Positions 17,747 through 26,108 of a DNA stretch of 64,000 nucleotides are shown here, piece after piece. The notes beneath the pieces are model-generated. The model made no database searches. It had not been told where the DNA came from and was given only the letters and a program-made list of their open reading frames with translations. The DNA is from Sandaracinaceae bacterium. Its GTDB lineage: Bacteria; Myxococcota_A; Polyangia; Polyangiales; Sandaracinaceae. The stretch spans positions 372,001 through 436,000 of the forward strand of contig JACKEC010000017.1 of NCBI GenBank assembly GCA_020633195.1, written 5' to 3'. Position 1 is the first letter of the stretch, and every line of letters starts with the position of its first letter. The translations under genes were made by a program, and so were the position numbers.

Positions 17747-19336
17747 GTCAAGGGGATGTGGTGGGGGATCGCGAGTGGCCGTGAATGAGCGGAGCCGCGC
17801 AAGGCGCGGCGCTCCTGTCGAGGGGCCGCTCAGGCGGCGCGCGCCCTCTTTGCGGTGTCGTAGGCGGAGCGGTCCCGGAGCATGGCGCAGGCGACGCGGA
17901 GGAGGCGGTCGGCGACGGAGCGTAGAGCTCGTCCATGGGAGTGGCCTCGCGCACGGAGCGCGGTGTACGCACGGCGGGCGATCTCGTCGTTCTGGGTGGC
18001 CACGCGTGACCAGTGGTAGACGGCGTCTCGGAGTCGTGGGTGGCAGGCCTGGCGCATGACCACGAGCTTGCGTTTGCCGCTTCGCCGGGTCACGGGCGCG
18101 ACTCCGCACAGGGCTCGGAGCGCCTGGTAGTCTCGGGCTGCGATCGCCTGGGAGGCCTCCGCGAGCAGCACGGCGAGGACGATCCGTCCGACACCTGGCA
18201 GGGAGCGCAGGATCGCCGCGTCGTGCTGCTCGGATCGCTTCCCCGGCGAGGGCTCCTCGTCCGCGCAGAGCTCGGCGATCAGGCGATCCAGCTCGCGATG
18301 AGCTTCCTTGAGCTGCTGGTTCACGAGCCGGAGCCGGGCGGCCACGCGCTGGATGTGGACGGAGGCGGCCTCGGTGGTTCCCGGAGCGACGGTGACCGCC
18401 GGCCGCTTCACGAGCTCACGGACCTCGTCGGCGTCGATCCGGCGGATCCGGTGCTTTCGCAGGACGCGCTCGATGCTGCGGCGTTGAGTGCGTCTCGCCC
18501 TCGCGGGGAAGGGCATGAGCTGCCACAGGTCCAGGAACCAGTCGGCGCCCGGGTCGGGGCCGACGTCGAGGAGCTGCGGGTAGTAGCGCCGCAGCTGCTG
18601 GCGGACGCGGTTGGTCAGGCGATTGCGCTCCTCCTTGAGGTCGTCCGCCATCCGCGACCACTCCCGCAGCTCGAGGACCGTCGGCTCGTCCATCCGCAGT
18701 CGGCGAAACGCGTGGGCGTCCGTCCGGAGCGAGGAGCCCAGGACGCGGGCATCGAGCCGATCGTCCTTCGCCCCCGCCAGCGTGAAGCGATCCCGGAAGC
18801 GATCGAGCTGCTTCGGGTTGATCGAGTGCACGACGAAGCCCCGCTCGAGCAGCGTCTCGACCACGGGTCCGTGCGGCACCTCGATGGCTACCGCGATCCG
18901 GACCGCATCGGCCTCGAATCCGAGGAGCCACGCGCATGTCTCGGCGAGCCCGGCGCCGTCGTTGTCGAAGCTCCGTTCGCCGACGACAGTTCCCTCGGCA
19001 TCCAGCACGCACAGCTGGTTCTCCTGCGTGGCCCAGTCGATCCCGACGAACAACGTCGGCGGCTGGTCAGTACTCATGCGACCTCCTCTCTTTCCAACGA
19101 ACGCGAACACGAAGCCGACCACGGTGCTCTCGCGTGCCCTGTACTGGCGCTCTGGGCGCAAACTCCCCACGGGCGGTCCACCGCGGCCTCCGCTCGAGGG
19201 CACGTGTCCCCCCCAGGTGCTCGGAGCGCAGGGGGTGAAGGGTGGCTCCTCGAGAGGTGGCCTCGCCGACCTCGACTCTACCCCGTCGGGCAGCGACTCG
19301 CTCGACTGCCACTGACGGTACAGGGGGTCAAGGGGA
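17747..19336 (-). mobile_element. IS110-family insertion sequence
   Basis: The element contains one transposase gene (17830-19077). Candidate boundaries are set by a 10-base direct repeat, GTCAAGGGGA, at 17747-17756 and 19327-19336; the similar GTGGTG follows within a few bases at both ends. IS110 elements lack terminal inverted repeats and recombine at short core sequences, so a direct repeat at the ends fits. The ~250-base non-coding stretch upstream of the transposase is long and would hold the bridge RNA in IS110-group elements. Downstream of the transposase there is a strong GCCGCGC-AAG-GCGCGGC hairpin (17794-17810). The element sits just upstream of the LamG-like operon and may separate it from its promoter. 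Boundaries are inferred. Confidence 0.7.
17830..19077 (-). CDS. IS110-family transposase (DEDD recombinase)
   Basis: 415 residues from the ATG at 19077; a longer in-frame extension upstream looks non-coding. The N-terminal RuvC-like DEDD domain shows 'LFVGIDWATQENQLCVLD', the Glu in 'IAVAIEVPHGPVVETLL' and 'AGAKDDRLDARVL'. The C-terminal Transposase_20 domain has 'SLPGVGRIVLAVLLAEASQA' and 'CGVAPVTRRSGK', which carries the conserved nucleophilic Ser. All four acidic positions and the Ser appear intact, so the enzyme may be active. It catalyses cut-and-paste-like recombination, guided in this family by an element-encoded bridge RNA. Confidence 0.92.
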   Translation of the reverse strand: MSTDQPPTLFVGIDWATQENQLCVLDAEGTVVGERSFDNDGAGLAETCAWLLGFEADAVRIAVAIEVPHGPVVETLLERGFVVHSINPKQLDRFRDRFTLAGAKDDRLDARVLGSSLRTDAHAFRRLRMDEPTVLELREWSRMADDLKEERNRLTNRVRQQLRRYYPQLLDVGPDPGADWFLDLWQLMPFPARARRTQRRSIERVLRKHRIRRIDADEVRELVKRPAVTVAPGTTEAASVHIQRVAARLRLVNQQLKEAHRELDRLIAELCADEEPSPGKRSEQHDAAILRSLPGVGRIVLAVLLAEASQAIAARDYQALRALCGVAPVTRRSGKRKLVVMRQACHPRLRDAVYHWSRVATQNDEIARRAYTALRARGHSHGRALRSVADRLLRVACAMLRDRSAYDTAKRARAA

Positions 19337-19390
19337 ATTCGTGGTGAGTGCCGTGTTTGTCACGGTAGTTGTCGCTGAATAGTGACGTGT

Positions 19391-19406
19391 GTCAACCGGG
19401 GTTGAC
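19391..19406. promoter_or_regulatory. Palindrome beside the IS110 left end
   Basis: Perfect inverted repeat GTCAACC-GG-GGTTGAC, 55 bases outside the putative IS end. It resembles an operator in symmetry, but no regulator gene is adjacent. The surrounding stretch 19337-19652 (about 315 bases) has no convincing gene and is lower in GC. Confidence 0.25.
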
Positions 19407-19652
19407 GCGGGTGGCTAGCTCATCTCGCCGCAATCTGTTGGTGTTGTATTGGCTAAGAACATTGTTTGAGAAGTAGCGTGCTCTCGCGATCCTGTCCCGA
19501 TGGGGACCATGAACGACGGGCCCGCCGCGCCCAGCCGCCCCAACCTCGAAGAACCTCGCCCCGCGTCTCCGAGCGGCCTACGCGGCTGTCGGATCCGAGC
19601 GCGTTCCAGGCCCTTCCGACTTGACCTTCTACATTGGCTCTTCACTGGAGGT

Positions 19653-20066
19653 TCAGAGCTGCGCGAGGAACGTCGCCTGCGCGGGCTCCGGCATCTCGTC
19701 GGCGGCTCGATAGAGCAAGCCGTCTTCGCGGGCGGCGTGGGCCCGCAGCGCCGCGAGGAACGCGTCGATCGTGGCCCGCCGGACCTGGTGGAGCTCGACC
19801 TCGAGCCCGAGCTCGTCGAGTCGATCGCGCAGCGCGCGGTGCTCGGCGAGCAGGCCGGCGCGCTCGTCGGCGGCGACCCGGCCGAAGAGCTGGGCCTCTT
19901 CGACGTCGAGGTGCGCGCGCAGCGCAGCTTCGAAGCCGGTCCACTCACGGATCAGCGTCGGCGCGTCGGCGCCCTCGGCCGCGTCGGCGAGCCGGGCCAT
20001 CCGAGCTTCGATCTTCCGGTGCTCGTCGAGCAGGAGCTGGTGGAGGGAGGGGGGCACGGCCTTCAA
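19653..20066 (-). CDS. Hemerythrin HHE-domain protein
   Basis: A 137-residue four-helix-bundle protein with metal ligands in the expected order: 'HQLLLDEHRKIEARMARL', 'ALRAHLDVEEAQLF', 'LLAEHRALRDRL' and 'LRAHAAREDGLLYRAADEM'. Hemerythrin-like proteins bind a di-iron centre and act in oxygen or nitric oxide sensing, storage or repair of iron centres. No signal peptide, so cytoplasmic. It stands alone: the IS element lies about 315 bases downstream in its direction, and a VWA lipoprotein gene ends about 48 bases upstream. The ATG at 20066 gives the full domain. Confidence 0.9.
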   Translation of the reverse strand: MKAVPPSLHQLLLDEHRKIEARMARLADAAEGADAPTLIREWTGFEAALRAHLDVEEAQLFGRVAADERAGLLAEHRALRDRLDELGLEVELHQVRRATIDAFLAALRAHAAREDGLLYRAADEMPEPAQATFLAQL

Positions 20067-20114
20067 GTACGCGCGTGGCGCGGTCCGGCCATGTCGGCGA
20101 TCCGAGCCGCCCGA

Positions 20115-21200
20115 TCAGATGAGGACGGTCGCGCAGCCGAGCGCGATCTGGACGGTGCCGCCGTCGTCGGCGACGAGGGTGTCGCAGGTCGTGGGGCACA
20201 CGACGATGTCGTCGTCTTCGTAGTACCAGCCGCCCGAGGCGCTGCAGGCGCTGAAGTTGCCGACGAAGGGGATGTACTGCTCGGTCCCGCCGGAGGGGGT
20301 GTAGACGACGTTGATCCGCATCCGGTCGAGCGCCATCCCGTCGGGGGGCGTGGGCAGGAGGTAGCGGCACGGCAGCTCGCTGCGCACGGCGATCGCGGCG
20401 GTGAGCGTGGAGAAGAGGCCCGACCAGTCGGTGGTGCAGATCGAGAGCCGCTGGCCGCCGGTGGCCATCGCGACGGCCCAGTACTGGTCGCCGTTGTCGG
20501 CGGCGTCGTCGTCGGGGCCGGAGCAGCCGTCCACGTTGACGAAGCAGAAGCCGGGCGGCTCGCAGTGCGTCGAGCCCGGCGGGGAGGCGATCGCGTGGAG
20601 CGTGTAGGGGTGGCCGAGGAGCGCGGCCATCTGCGACTGGAAGGTGCTCGCGCTCATGTCCGACTCGTCGTCGGTGACGGCGACGAAGTGGGTGGTCGCG
20701 TCGGGGCGCAGGAAGTCGCGGTACGCGTCGAAGCGGTTCACGAGCGCGCTCAGGCCGTCGTGCGACTGCACGTCCTCCTCGACGTAGAGGAACTGGCTCG
20801 GGTCGGTGCCGAGGGGGCCGGGCACGTTCACGAAGGCCATCGCGCTGACCATGACGACGTGCACGTCGATCATCGCGGCCTCGATGTCCATGACGAAGCG
20901 GTTGATGTTCGCCTGCACCGCGTCGGCCTCGCCGCGCATGCTGCCCGAGCGGTCGATCACCCAGATCACGTCGACGGGTCGGAAGGTCGTTCGCGCCATC
21001 GTGGTCTCGGCCGCGCACTCGTCGAAGCCCGCGTCCACGCCCGGCGGCGGGGGCCCCGCGTCGGTCCCCGTCATCGTCATCGGGCCGCCGTCGGTCCCCG
21101 GCGGGGGACCTCCGCCCGCGTCGCGTCCGGGGATCCCGGTGGTGGGGGCGCAGCCGAGGACGCAGCCGAGGGCGAAGCAAGCGAGCGGGAGGGAGCGCAT
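20115..21200 (-). CDS. VWA-domain lipoprotein
   Basis: A 361-residue protein with lipoprotein signal 'LACFALGCVLGCAP', then a Gly/Pro/Asp linker with DAG motifs. A von Willebrand type A domain starts near residue 75: 'VDVIWVIDRSGSMRGEADAV' contains the MIDAS DxSxS, and 'VAVTDDESDMSA' supplies the later Asp. Many Cys residues in the second half ('CEPPGFCFVNVDGCSG') suggest disulfides, consistent with an exported protein. VWA domains bind ligands through a divalent metal. Probably co-transcribed with the gene starting at 22561 (131-base gap). The specific ligand is unknown. Confidence 0.85.
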   Translation of the reverse strand: MRSLPLACFALGCVLGCAPTTGIPGRDAGGGPPPGTDGGPMTMTGTDAGPPPPGVDAGFDECAAETTMARTTFRPVDVIWVIDRSGSMRGEADAVQANINRFVMDIEAAMIDVHVVMVSAMAFVNVPGPLGTDPSQFLYVEEDVQSHDGLSALVNRFDAYRDFLRPDATTHFVAVTDDESDMSASTFQSQMAALLGHPYTLHAIASPPGSTHCEPPGFCFVNVDGCSGPDDDAADNGDQYWAVAMATGGQRLSICTTDWSGLFSTLTAAIAVRSELPCRYLLPTPPDGMALDRMRINVVYTPSGGTEQYIPFVGNFSACSASGGWYYEDDDIVVCPTTCDTLVADDGGTVQIALGCATVLI

Positions 21201-21331
21201 GGCGGGCTAGCGGCTGCAACGATCGGGCCCCCTCCCGCGCGCGACGAGAACGGACGCCGCGGGAAGCGGGACCTTCCGCGGCCGAGGTCGCTGGGCCCCA
21301 CGAGACGGGCGAGTTGGCGCAGCTGCGAGGC

Positions 21332-22561
21332 TCAGAAGCCCATCACGCGGGTGGTCCATTCGGCGCCGAAGCGGGCGCGGATCCAGTCGCGCATCGGGGC
21401 CGCCTCGCTCGACGTGCGGAGGCGCTCGTAGAACTGGTCCTGCTCGTCCCACTGCATCACCGCGATGCCCTGGCCCTGGCGGAAGAGGGTCATCGAGCGC
21501 TCGAGCTCCAGGGCGAGGAACGGCAGGAAGTTCGGCTCGCGGGTGAAGTAGCCGGGCTCGCGCGCCTCGGCGGCCATGCCCACCGCGGTGCCGTAGACGA
21601 CGAACTCGATCACGCCGTCGACGGTGCCGCGCCAGCCGCTCGTCCACAGGCCGGTCGAGGCGCGCTGCACGCCGACCTCGGCGCCGTTGATGTACGCGTT
21701 CCACTCGTCCCACACGTAGAGCGGGGTGTCGTCCCACGAGCTCGCGCCGCTGATGTACGTGCCGTAGCGGCTCCAGTGGAGGTTGCTCGGGATGTACGCG
21801 GCGACGTCGCTCTTGCGCATCATCGGCTCGCGGACGAGGCACGCGCGGTTGCCCGGAAGATAGAAGCCGTTGGCGCGCGTGCCGGTGTCGTTGAGGTAGT
21901 TGCGGATGTGCGAGTGGATCCCGTGCGAGGTCTCGTGCCCGTACGTGATGTGGTCGCTGTCGTAGTAGGTCGACCCGTAGGAGCTCGGCAGGTGACGCAC
22001 GATGTCGGTGAGCACGCTGCCCCACGAGCCGTCCGAGGGGGTCTGCTGCTCGGGCCAGGTCTGGCAGGTCGGCATGCCGACGGTGGGCGGCGGCGCCGTG
22101 CCCGCGTCGAGGCCAGGCGGCGGGCCGGCGTCGAGCATCGGGGGCGGCGCGCCCGCGTCGGTGCCGGGCGGCGGGGCGCCGGCGTCGGTGCCCGGCGGCG
22201 GCGTTCCCGCGAGGCACCAGTTGCCCGTCGCGTCGTCGAGCCAGCCGCACACCAGGCCGTGCTCGGCGCAGTCGCGCGAGCGGATGGTTCCGTCGCTCGC
22301 GCACCACGTGACCACGGAGCCTTCGCAGCGACCGCGGTAGTCGAGGTCACCGCAAGCCGAGCTCGGTCCGCCCGCGTCGGCCGCTCCGGGCGGCACGCCC
22401 GGCCCCGCGTCCTCGGGGTCCTTCGGCGGCAGCGGCGGTGGCGCCCCGCCGTCCCACGCCTGCGGCTCGGTCCCGCGCGGGTTCACGTCGCCGTCGAGCC
22501 AGAAGCGGCAGCCCGAGAGCCCGAGGACGAGGAGCGCGGCGACGAAGGGGAGAGAGCGCAC
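21332..22561 (-). CDS. Predicted lipoprotein with zinc-peptidase-like motif
   Basis: A 409-residue protein: lipobox 'VLGLSGCRF', a Cys-containing segment ('CGDLDYRGRCEGSVVTWCAS'), then a long Pro/Asp/Ala/Gly linker (about residues 110-165). The globular domain contains 'DHITYGHETSHGIHSHIRNY', an HExxH-like zincin motif with extra His, and ends 'ARFGAEWTTRVMGF'. A metallopeptidase role is inferred from the motif only; I do not recognise the family. It is divergent from the secreted trypsin-like gene 171 bases away. Confidence 0.75.
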   Translation of the reverse strand: MRSLPFVAALLVLGLSGCRFWLDGDVNPRGTEPQAWDGGAPPPLPPKDPEDAGPGVPPGAADAGGPSSACGDLDYRGRCEGSVVTWCASDGTIRSRDCAEHGLVCGWLDDATGNWCLAGTPPPGTDAGAPPPGTDAGAPPPMLDAGPPPGLDAGTAPPPTVGMPTCQTWPEQQTPSDGSWGSVLTDIVRHLPSSYGSTYYDSDHITYGHETSHGIHSHIRNYLNDTGTRANGFYLPGNRACLVREPMMRKSDVAAYIPSNLHWSRYGTYISGASSWDDTPLYVWDEWNAYINGAEVGVQRASTGLWTSGWRGTVDGVIEFVVYGTAVGMAAEAREPGYFTREPNFLPFLALELERSMTLFRQGQGIAVMQWDEQDQFYERLRTSSEAAPMRDWIRARFGAEWTTRVMGF

Positions 22562-22731
22562 GCCGAGTCCTTCACCAGGATCCGTGCCACGCCCGCGGCC
22601 GGACGCGGCCGGGCCGAATCCGTCCCTCTCGAACGACAGGCGCGCCCCCGCGTGTGCCTCGGCAGGTGACGCTCCGCCCAGGCACCGACCTCGATCGACG
22701 AGGGCATGGACGATGCACTGCTTCGACGTCG

Positions 22732-23946
22732 ATGCCCGTCGTCGCTCGCTGGGTCTTGCTCCTGTCGCTCGTCGGCTGCGCCGCCCCCGTCGGCGACGAG
22801 GAGATCGTCGAGCACACCCTGCTCAGCGGTCGCTACACCTATGACCGCCCCGAGGTGGGCTCGATCCGCGTGGGCGGCGGCGGCTGCACCGCGACGCTCT
22901 TCGGGAGCGCCCGCACGGTCATCACCGCGGCGCACTGCGTGAGCTACTCGTCGACGCGGAGCCCCGGGAACAACGGGACGTTCACGCTCTCGCCGCGCGA
23001 GGGCGAGGAGCACGACTACACGATCTCGCAGTACATCGCCTACGGCCGCGAGGGTGAGGGCAGCGAGGTCGACGTGGCGCTCATCCAACTCGCCGAGGCG
23101 GTGCCCGCGAGCGTCGCGGTGCCCGACGTGCCGGCGGCGGCGCACCCGCCGAACGGGACGACCGTCGCGATCTACGGCTACGGCTGCCAGAACCGCGGCT
23201 CGCAGTCGGGCCCGTTCCAGAAGCAGGTCTTCGAGTACGACTGGGGCGACGAGACGCAGAACCTCTGCCCCGGCGACTCGGGCGGGCCGACACTGACGGC
23301 GGCGGGCGAGGTCCTGAGCGTCAACAGCGCTTACTTGATCGGCCCGGGAACCGATCTGTTCGGGGACGTGACGCTGTTCCTCGACGAGCTGCACGCGCAG
23401 GTCACCACGTGGGCCGAGGGCGAGGACGTCGTGTGGATCGGCGACGTCGGCGGCGGCGGGGGCGGCGGCGGGGGTGATGGTGGCGGAGGCGGCGGTACGG
23501 ATCAGACGCTGCGCTGTGGTGCGCACGCGTCCTGTGGCGAATGTGCGGTCGACCCGGTCTGCGGCTGGTGCGGGACCTGCGTGCCGCTCGTCACCAACGA
23601 GGCCGGCAGCCTGTGGGGTCAGGGCTGCGTCGATCCCGTGATCACTTCCCCCGACGCGTGTGGCGGCGGCGGTGGCGGCGGCGGCGACGGCGGCGGCGAC
23701 GGCGGCGGAGGTGGCGATGGCGGCGGCGGAGGCGGCGATGGCGGCGACGGCGGAGGCGGCGGTGGCGGCGGCGCCAACTGCGGCGCCTGGTCCAGCCTCA
23801 CCGAGTGGACCTGCGAGGCAGGCGCCGCCGAGTTCGTCCGCTGCGGCGCGCAGGGCCTCGAGTTCCAGGTCTGCCCCGAGGGCTACTACTGCCCGCCCGG
23901 CTCGACGACGCTCGAGTGCCTGTGGGGCGACTACGGAAGGCGCTGA
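22732..23946 (+). CDS. Secreted trypsin-like serine protease with Gly-rich linkers and Cys modules
   Basis: 404 residues from the ATG at 22732, which gives a lipoprotein signal ('WVLLLSLVGCAAP'); the longer frame upstream is not coding. The S1 peptidase domain (about residues 30-235) has all three catalytic residues: His in 'VITAAHCVS', Asp in 'EVDVALIQLAEAV' and Ser in 'CPGDSGGP'. Two poly-Gly/Asp linkers flank a PSI-like Cys module ('CGECAVDPVCGWCGTC'), and a last Cys-rich module follows ('CPEGYYCPPGSTTLEC'). It probably degrades proteins outside the cell, as expected for a predatory or saprophytic myxobacterium. The Gly linkers are coded by near-perfect GGCGGC/GGCGAC repeats. Confidence 0.92.
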   Translation: MPVVARWVLLLSLVGCAAPVGDEEIVEHTLLSGRYTYDRPEVGSIRVGGGGCTATLFGSARTVITAAHCVSYSSTRSPGNNGTFTLSPREGEEHDYTISQYIAYGREGEGSEVDVALIQLAEAVPASVAVPDVPAAAHPPNGTTVAIYGYGCQNRGSQSGPFQKQVFEYDWGDETQNLCPGDSGGPTLTAAGEVLSVNSAYLIGPGTDLFGDVTLFLDELHAQVTTWAEGEDVVWIGDVGGGGGGGGGDGGGGGGTDQTLRCGAHASCGECAVDPVCGWCGTCVPLVTNEAGSLWGQGCVDPVITSPDACGGGGGGGGDGGGDGGGGGDGGGGGGDGGDGGGGGGGGANCGAWSSLTEWTCEAGAAEFVRCGAQGLEFQVCPEGYYCPPGSTTLECLWGDYGRR

Positions 23947-23998
23947 GAGCGCCCGCCCAGCCAGCCCACCTCACCGCTCGACTCCACCCGGAGGTCGT

Positions 23999-24248
23999 GG
24001 CCGCGCGAAGCGCGGCCCGACCGACCGGCGCGCTCCGCGCGCCGACGGCGCGAAGCGCCGCCCCTCCGTCGTAGGCGCGCAGCGCCGGAGACGGAGGCCG
24101 AGGGGGTGAGACGGCACCGCAGGTGCCGGCGAGGGGGACCGGGGTCCCCCTGGGGGACAGAAGTCCCACGGCCCCGCACTTGGCCAGCGTCGCCACCGTC
24201 CCACAGCACCGGGGGCGAAGCCCCCGCCTCGCGCGCGCAGCGCGCGAG
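23999..24248. repeat. Array of perfect triloop hairpins (intergenic 23947-24421)
   Basis: The ~475-base gap after the protease gene holds at least seven perfect or near-perfect stem-loops in a row. They lie at 23999-24017 (GGCCGCGC-GAA-GCGCGGCC), 24026-24044 (TCC loop), 24046-24060 (GAA loop), 24063-24097 (nested, inner GCA loop), 24112-24128 (GCA loop), 24210-24226 (GAA loop) and 24228-24248 (CTCGCGCGC stem, GCA loop). A further GGGGGAC/GTCCCCC stem lies at 24133-24150. I see no open frame worth calling here. The stems differ in sequence but share GNA-type triloops. Confidence 0.75.
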
Positions 24249-24421
24249 AACACGACAGCTCGCGGAGTCCCCGCCCGTCATTCGTCGCCACCGCGAAAGT
24301 TCGAAAAGTTCGAACCGTCCCCATAGCAGCCAACCGCTCTCCCTTGCCCACCCACCGAGCCGCACGCCCATCGAAGAAACTGAAGAGGATCGTCCCCGCG
24401 GCCATCCTCTATCCTGCGCCG

Positions 24422-25177
24422 GTGCGCTTCGCCTGCTTCGCCGTGTGGCTCTGTGCGTGTGGCCCGTCGCCGGTGGTCGAGCACCCGCCGCCGGGGACGC
24501 TCGACTCGATCGCGTGGATGCACGCGGCGTGGCGCGCGCGCGATGGAGAGCGCGTCACCGACGAGATCTGGACGCCGACCGGCGAGCACACCTGGATGGG
24601 GCTGAGCCGCTCGACCGAGGGCGGGCGGACGGTCCACCACGAGCTGCTGCGCATGGAGGTGCGCGAGGACGGGGTGCGCTACGTGGCCGCGCCCGCGGGG
24701 CAGTCGGTCACTCCGTTCGCGCTCGTGCGCGCGTCGTCGTCGGAGGCTCGCTTCGAGAACCCGGGGCACGACTTCCCGACCTGGATTCAATACGCAGTAT
24801 CGCGACGTTCGTTGACGGCGACGATCGGCGGCAACGACTCGGACGAGCCCGCGGCGACGTGGCGCTTCGAGCGAACCGGCGACGCGCCCGGGCTCGTCGA
24901 CGTCCCGGCGCGCCTGTGCCGGGACGGCTCGACGCTCACCGTCGAGATCCCCCCGTGTCAGTGCGGCGGCGAGCTGTTCTGCGCCGGCTTCGAGACCGAC
25001 GAGGGGACCGACGTGCACGTCGCGCTGCTCGACTCGAGCTGCGACGCCTGCACGCCGACCACGGGCACCTGCACGGTGCCGGACGCCCCGATCGCCCGCG
25101 TCAACGGGCGCCCGGTCACGACGGAGGGGCGTTGTGCTCTGCCCCCGGTGCCTTTGCTGATCCTCGTCGACCTGTAG
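24422..25177 (+). CDS. DUF6265-like lipoprotein
   Basis: 251 residues from the GTG at 24422, chosen because it yields a compact lipoprotein signal 'RFACFAVWLCACGPSP'. The next ~150 residues follow the DUF6265 pattern: 'SIAWMHAAWRARDGERVTDE.W', 'MGLSRSTEGGRTVHHELLRM', and 'ARFENPGHDFPTWIQYAV'. The C-terminal part adds Cys pairs ('CGGELFCAGFETDEG', 'SSCDACTPTTGTC') not usual for the family. It is probably a periplasmic beta-barrel-like domain of unknown function. Its 3' end overlaps the convergent SDR gene by 62 bases. Confidence 0.78.
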   Translation: MRFACFAVWLCACGPSPVVEHPPPGTLDSIAWMHAAWRARDGERVTDEIWTPTGEHTWMGLSRSTEGGRTVHHELLRMEVREDGVRYVAAPAGQSVTPFALVRASSSEARFENPGHDFPTWIQYAVSRRSLTATIGGNDSDEPAATWRFERTGDAPGLVDVPARLCRDGSTLTVEIPPCQCGGELFCAGFETDEGTDVHVALLDSSCDACTPTTGTCTVPDAPIARVNGRPVTTEGRCALPPVPLLILVDL

Positions 25178-26018
25178 CCGCCCGGCTCGCGATCCACGCC
25201 TCGCTGCGCTCGCGCAGCTCGTCCTGGAGGGCGACCTTCAGCGCGACCGGGTTCGGCTCCTTCACGCGCGACTCGTCGTAGTAGAGCCCGCTCTCGCTCG
25301 CGGCCTCCTCGGAGGTCGCGCAGTGGAGGCTCGTCTTCGCGCCGTCCTCGATCGACTTCATGAACATCGTCATCAGCGACCGGAAGGGCCACGGGACCTC
25401 GCGCCACACGTCCGAGGCGATCACGCCGGGGTGCAGCGAGTAGGTCGTCACGCCGGTGCCCTCGAGGCGGCGGGCCAGCTCCTTGGCGTGCAGCACGTTG
25501 GCGAGCTTGCTCGTCTGGTACTCGTCGAGGCCGGTGGTCGTCTTGGTCGGCGACTCGAGCGCGCTCCAGTCGATCCCGCGTGCCTTGTAGTGCGCCTTGC
25601 TCGCGACGTTGACGATGCGCGCGGGCGCGGACTCCTTCAGCCGGTCGAGGAGCAGCTCGGTGAGCAGGTAGTGGCCGAGGTGGTTGACCCCGAACGTCTT
25701 CTCGAAGCCGTCCTTGGTGAGGCCGCGCTGACCGGCGAGGCCCGCGTTGTTGATCAGCACGTGGAGCGGCTGGTCCTCGGCGAGGAACGCCTCGGCGCAC
25801 GCGCGGACGGACGCGAGGTCGCCCAGATCGAGCGGCAGGAAGTGGACGTCGTCGTTCCCGTTCGCGCGGATCTCGTCCATGACCGGCCGCGTCTTCGCCT
25901 CGGTGCGGCAGGCGAGGTACAGCGTCGCGCCCCTCCGTCCCAGCTCGAGGGCGGTGGCCCGCCCGATGCCCGTGTTGGCGCCGGTGATGAGGTAGGTGCG
26001 TCCGTCGAGGTCGGTCAT
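25116..26018 (-). CDS. Short-chain dehydrogenase/reductase, retinol-dehydrogenase-like
   Basis: 300 residues from the ATG at 26018; the frame continues upstream into the divergent kinase gene, which is not coding on this strand. Rossmann fold with 'TYLITGANTGIGRATALELG' (TGxxxGIG cofactor site), 'VLINNAGLAG' (NNAG), catalytic Ser in 'ARIVNVASKAH', and Tyr/Lys in 'DEYQTSKLANVLHAKEL' (YxxxK). It is closest in style to the retinol dehydrogenase/WW-oxidoreductase group of SDRs, which reduce aldehydes or ketones with NADPH. Substrate unknown. Cytoplasmic. It is divergent from the kinase at 26109. Confidence 0.9.
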   Translation of the reverse strand: MTDLDGRTYLITGANTGIGRATALELGRRGATLYLACRTEAKTRPVMDEIRANGNDDVHFLPLDLGDLASVRACAEAFLAEDQPLHVLINNAGLAGQRGLTKDGFEKTFGVNHLGHYLLTELLLDRLKESAPARIVNVASKAHYKARGIDWSALESPTKTTTGLDEYQTSKLANVLHAKELARRLEGTGVTTYSLHPGVIASDVWREVPWPFRSLMTMFMKSIEDGAKTSLHCATSEEAASESGLYYDESRVKEPNPVALKVALQDELRERSEAWIASRAATGRRGSAKAPGAEHNAPPS

Positions 26019-26108
26019 GGGGCCATTCAATGGGGTCTGCTTCGCGGCCTCGCAACCAAGGAACACACTTCTTGACAATCGGTGGCCGCGAGACAGAGGG
26101 AGCCCCGA

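Noticed and set aside
19415..19948. Minus-strand frame across the gap after the IS element
   Set aside because: Its right half is out of frame with the hemerythrin gene, and it is Ser/Arg-rich without motifs.
22438..22731. N-terminal extension of the trypsin-like protease
   Set aside because: The extension overlaps the divergent lipoprotein and has Arg-rich shadow composition; the ATG at 22732 gives a proper signal peptide.
23999..24248. CRISPR-like array
   Set aside because: Hairpins differ in sequence and spacing; there are no identical repeats with unique spacers and no cas genes.
26072..26100. TTGACA as -35 of the kinase at 26109
   Set aside because: No acceptable -10 at 16-18 bases, so not listed as a promoter.
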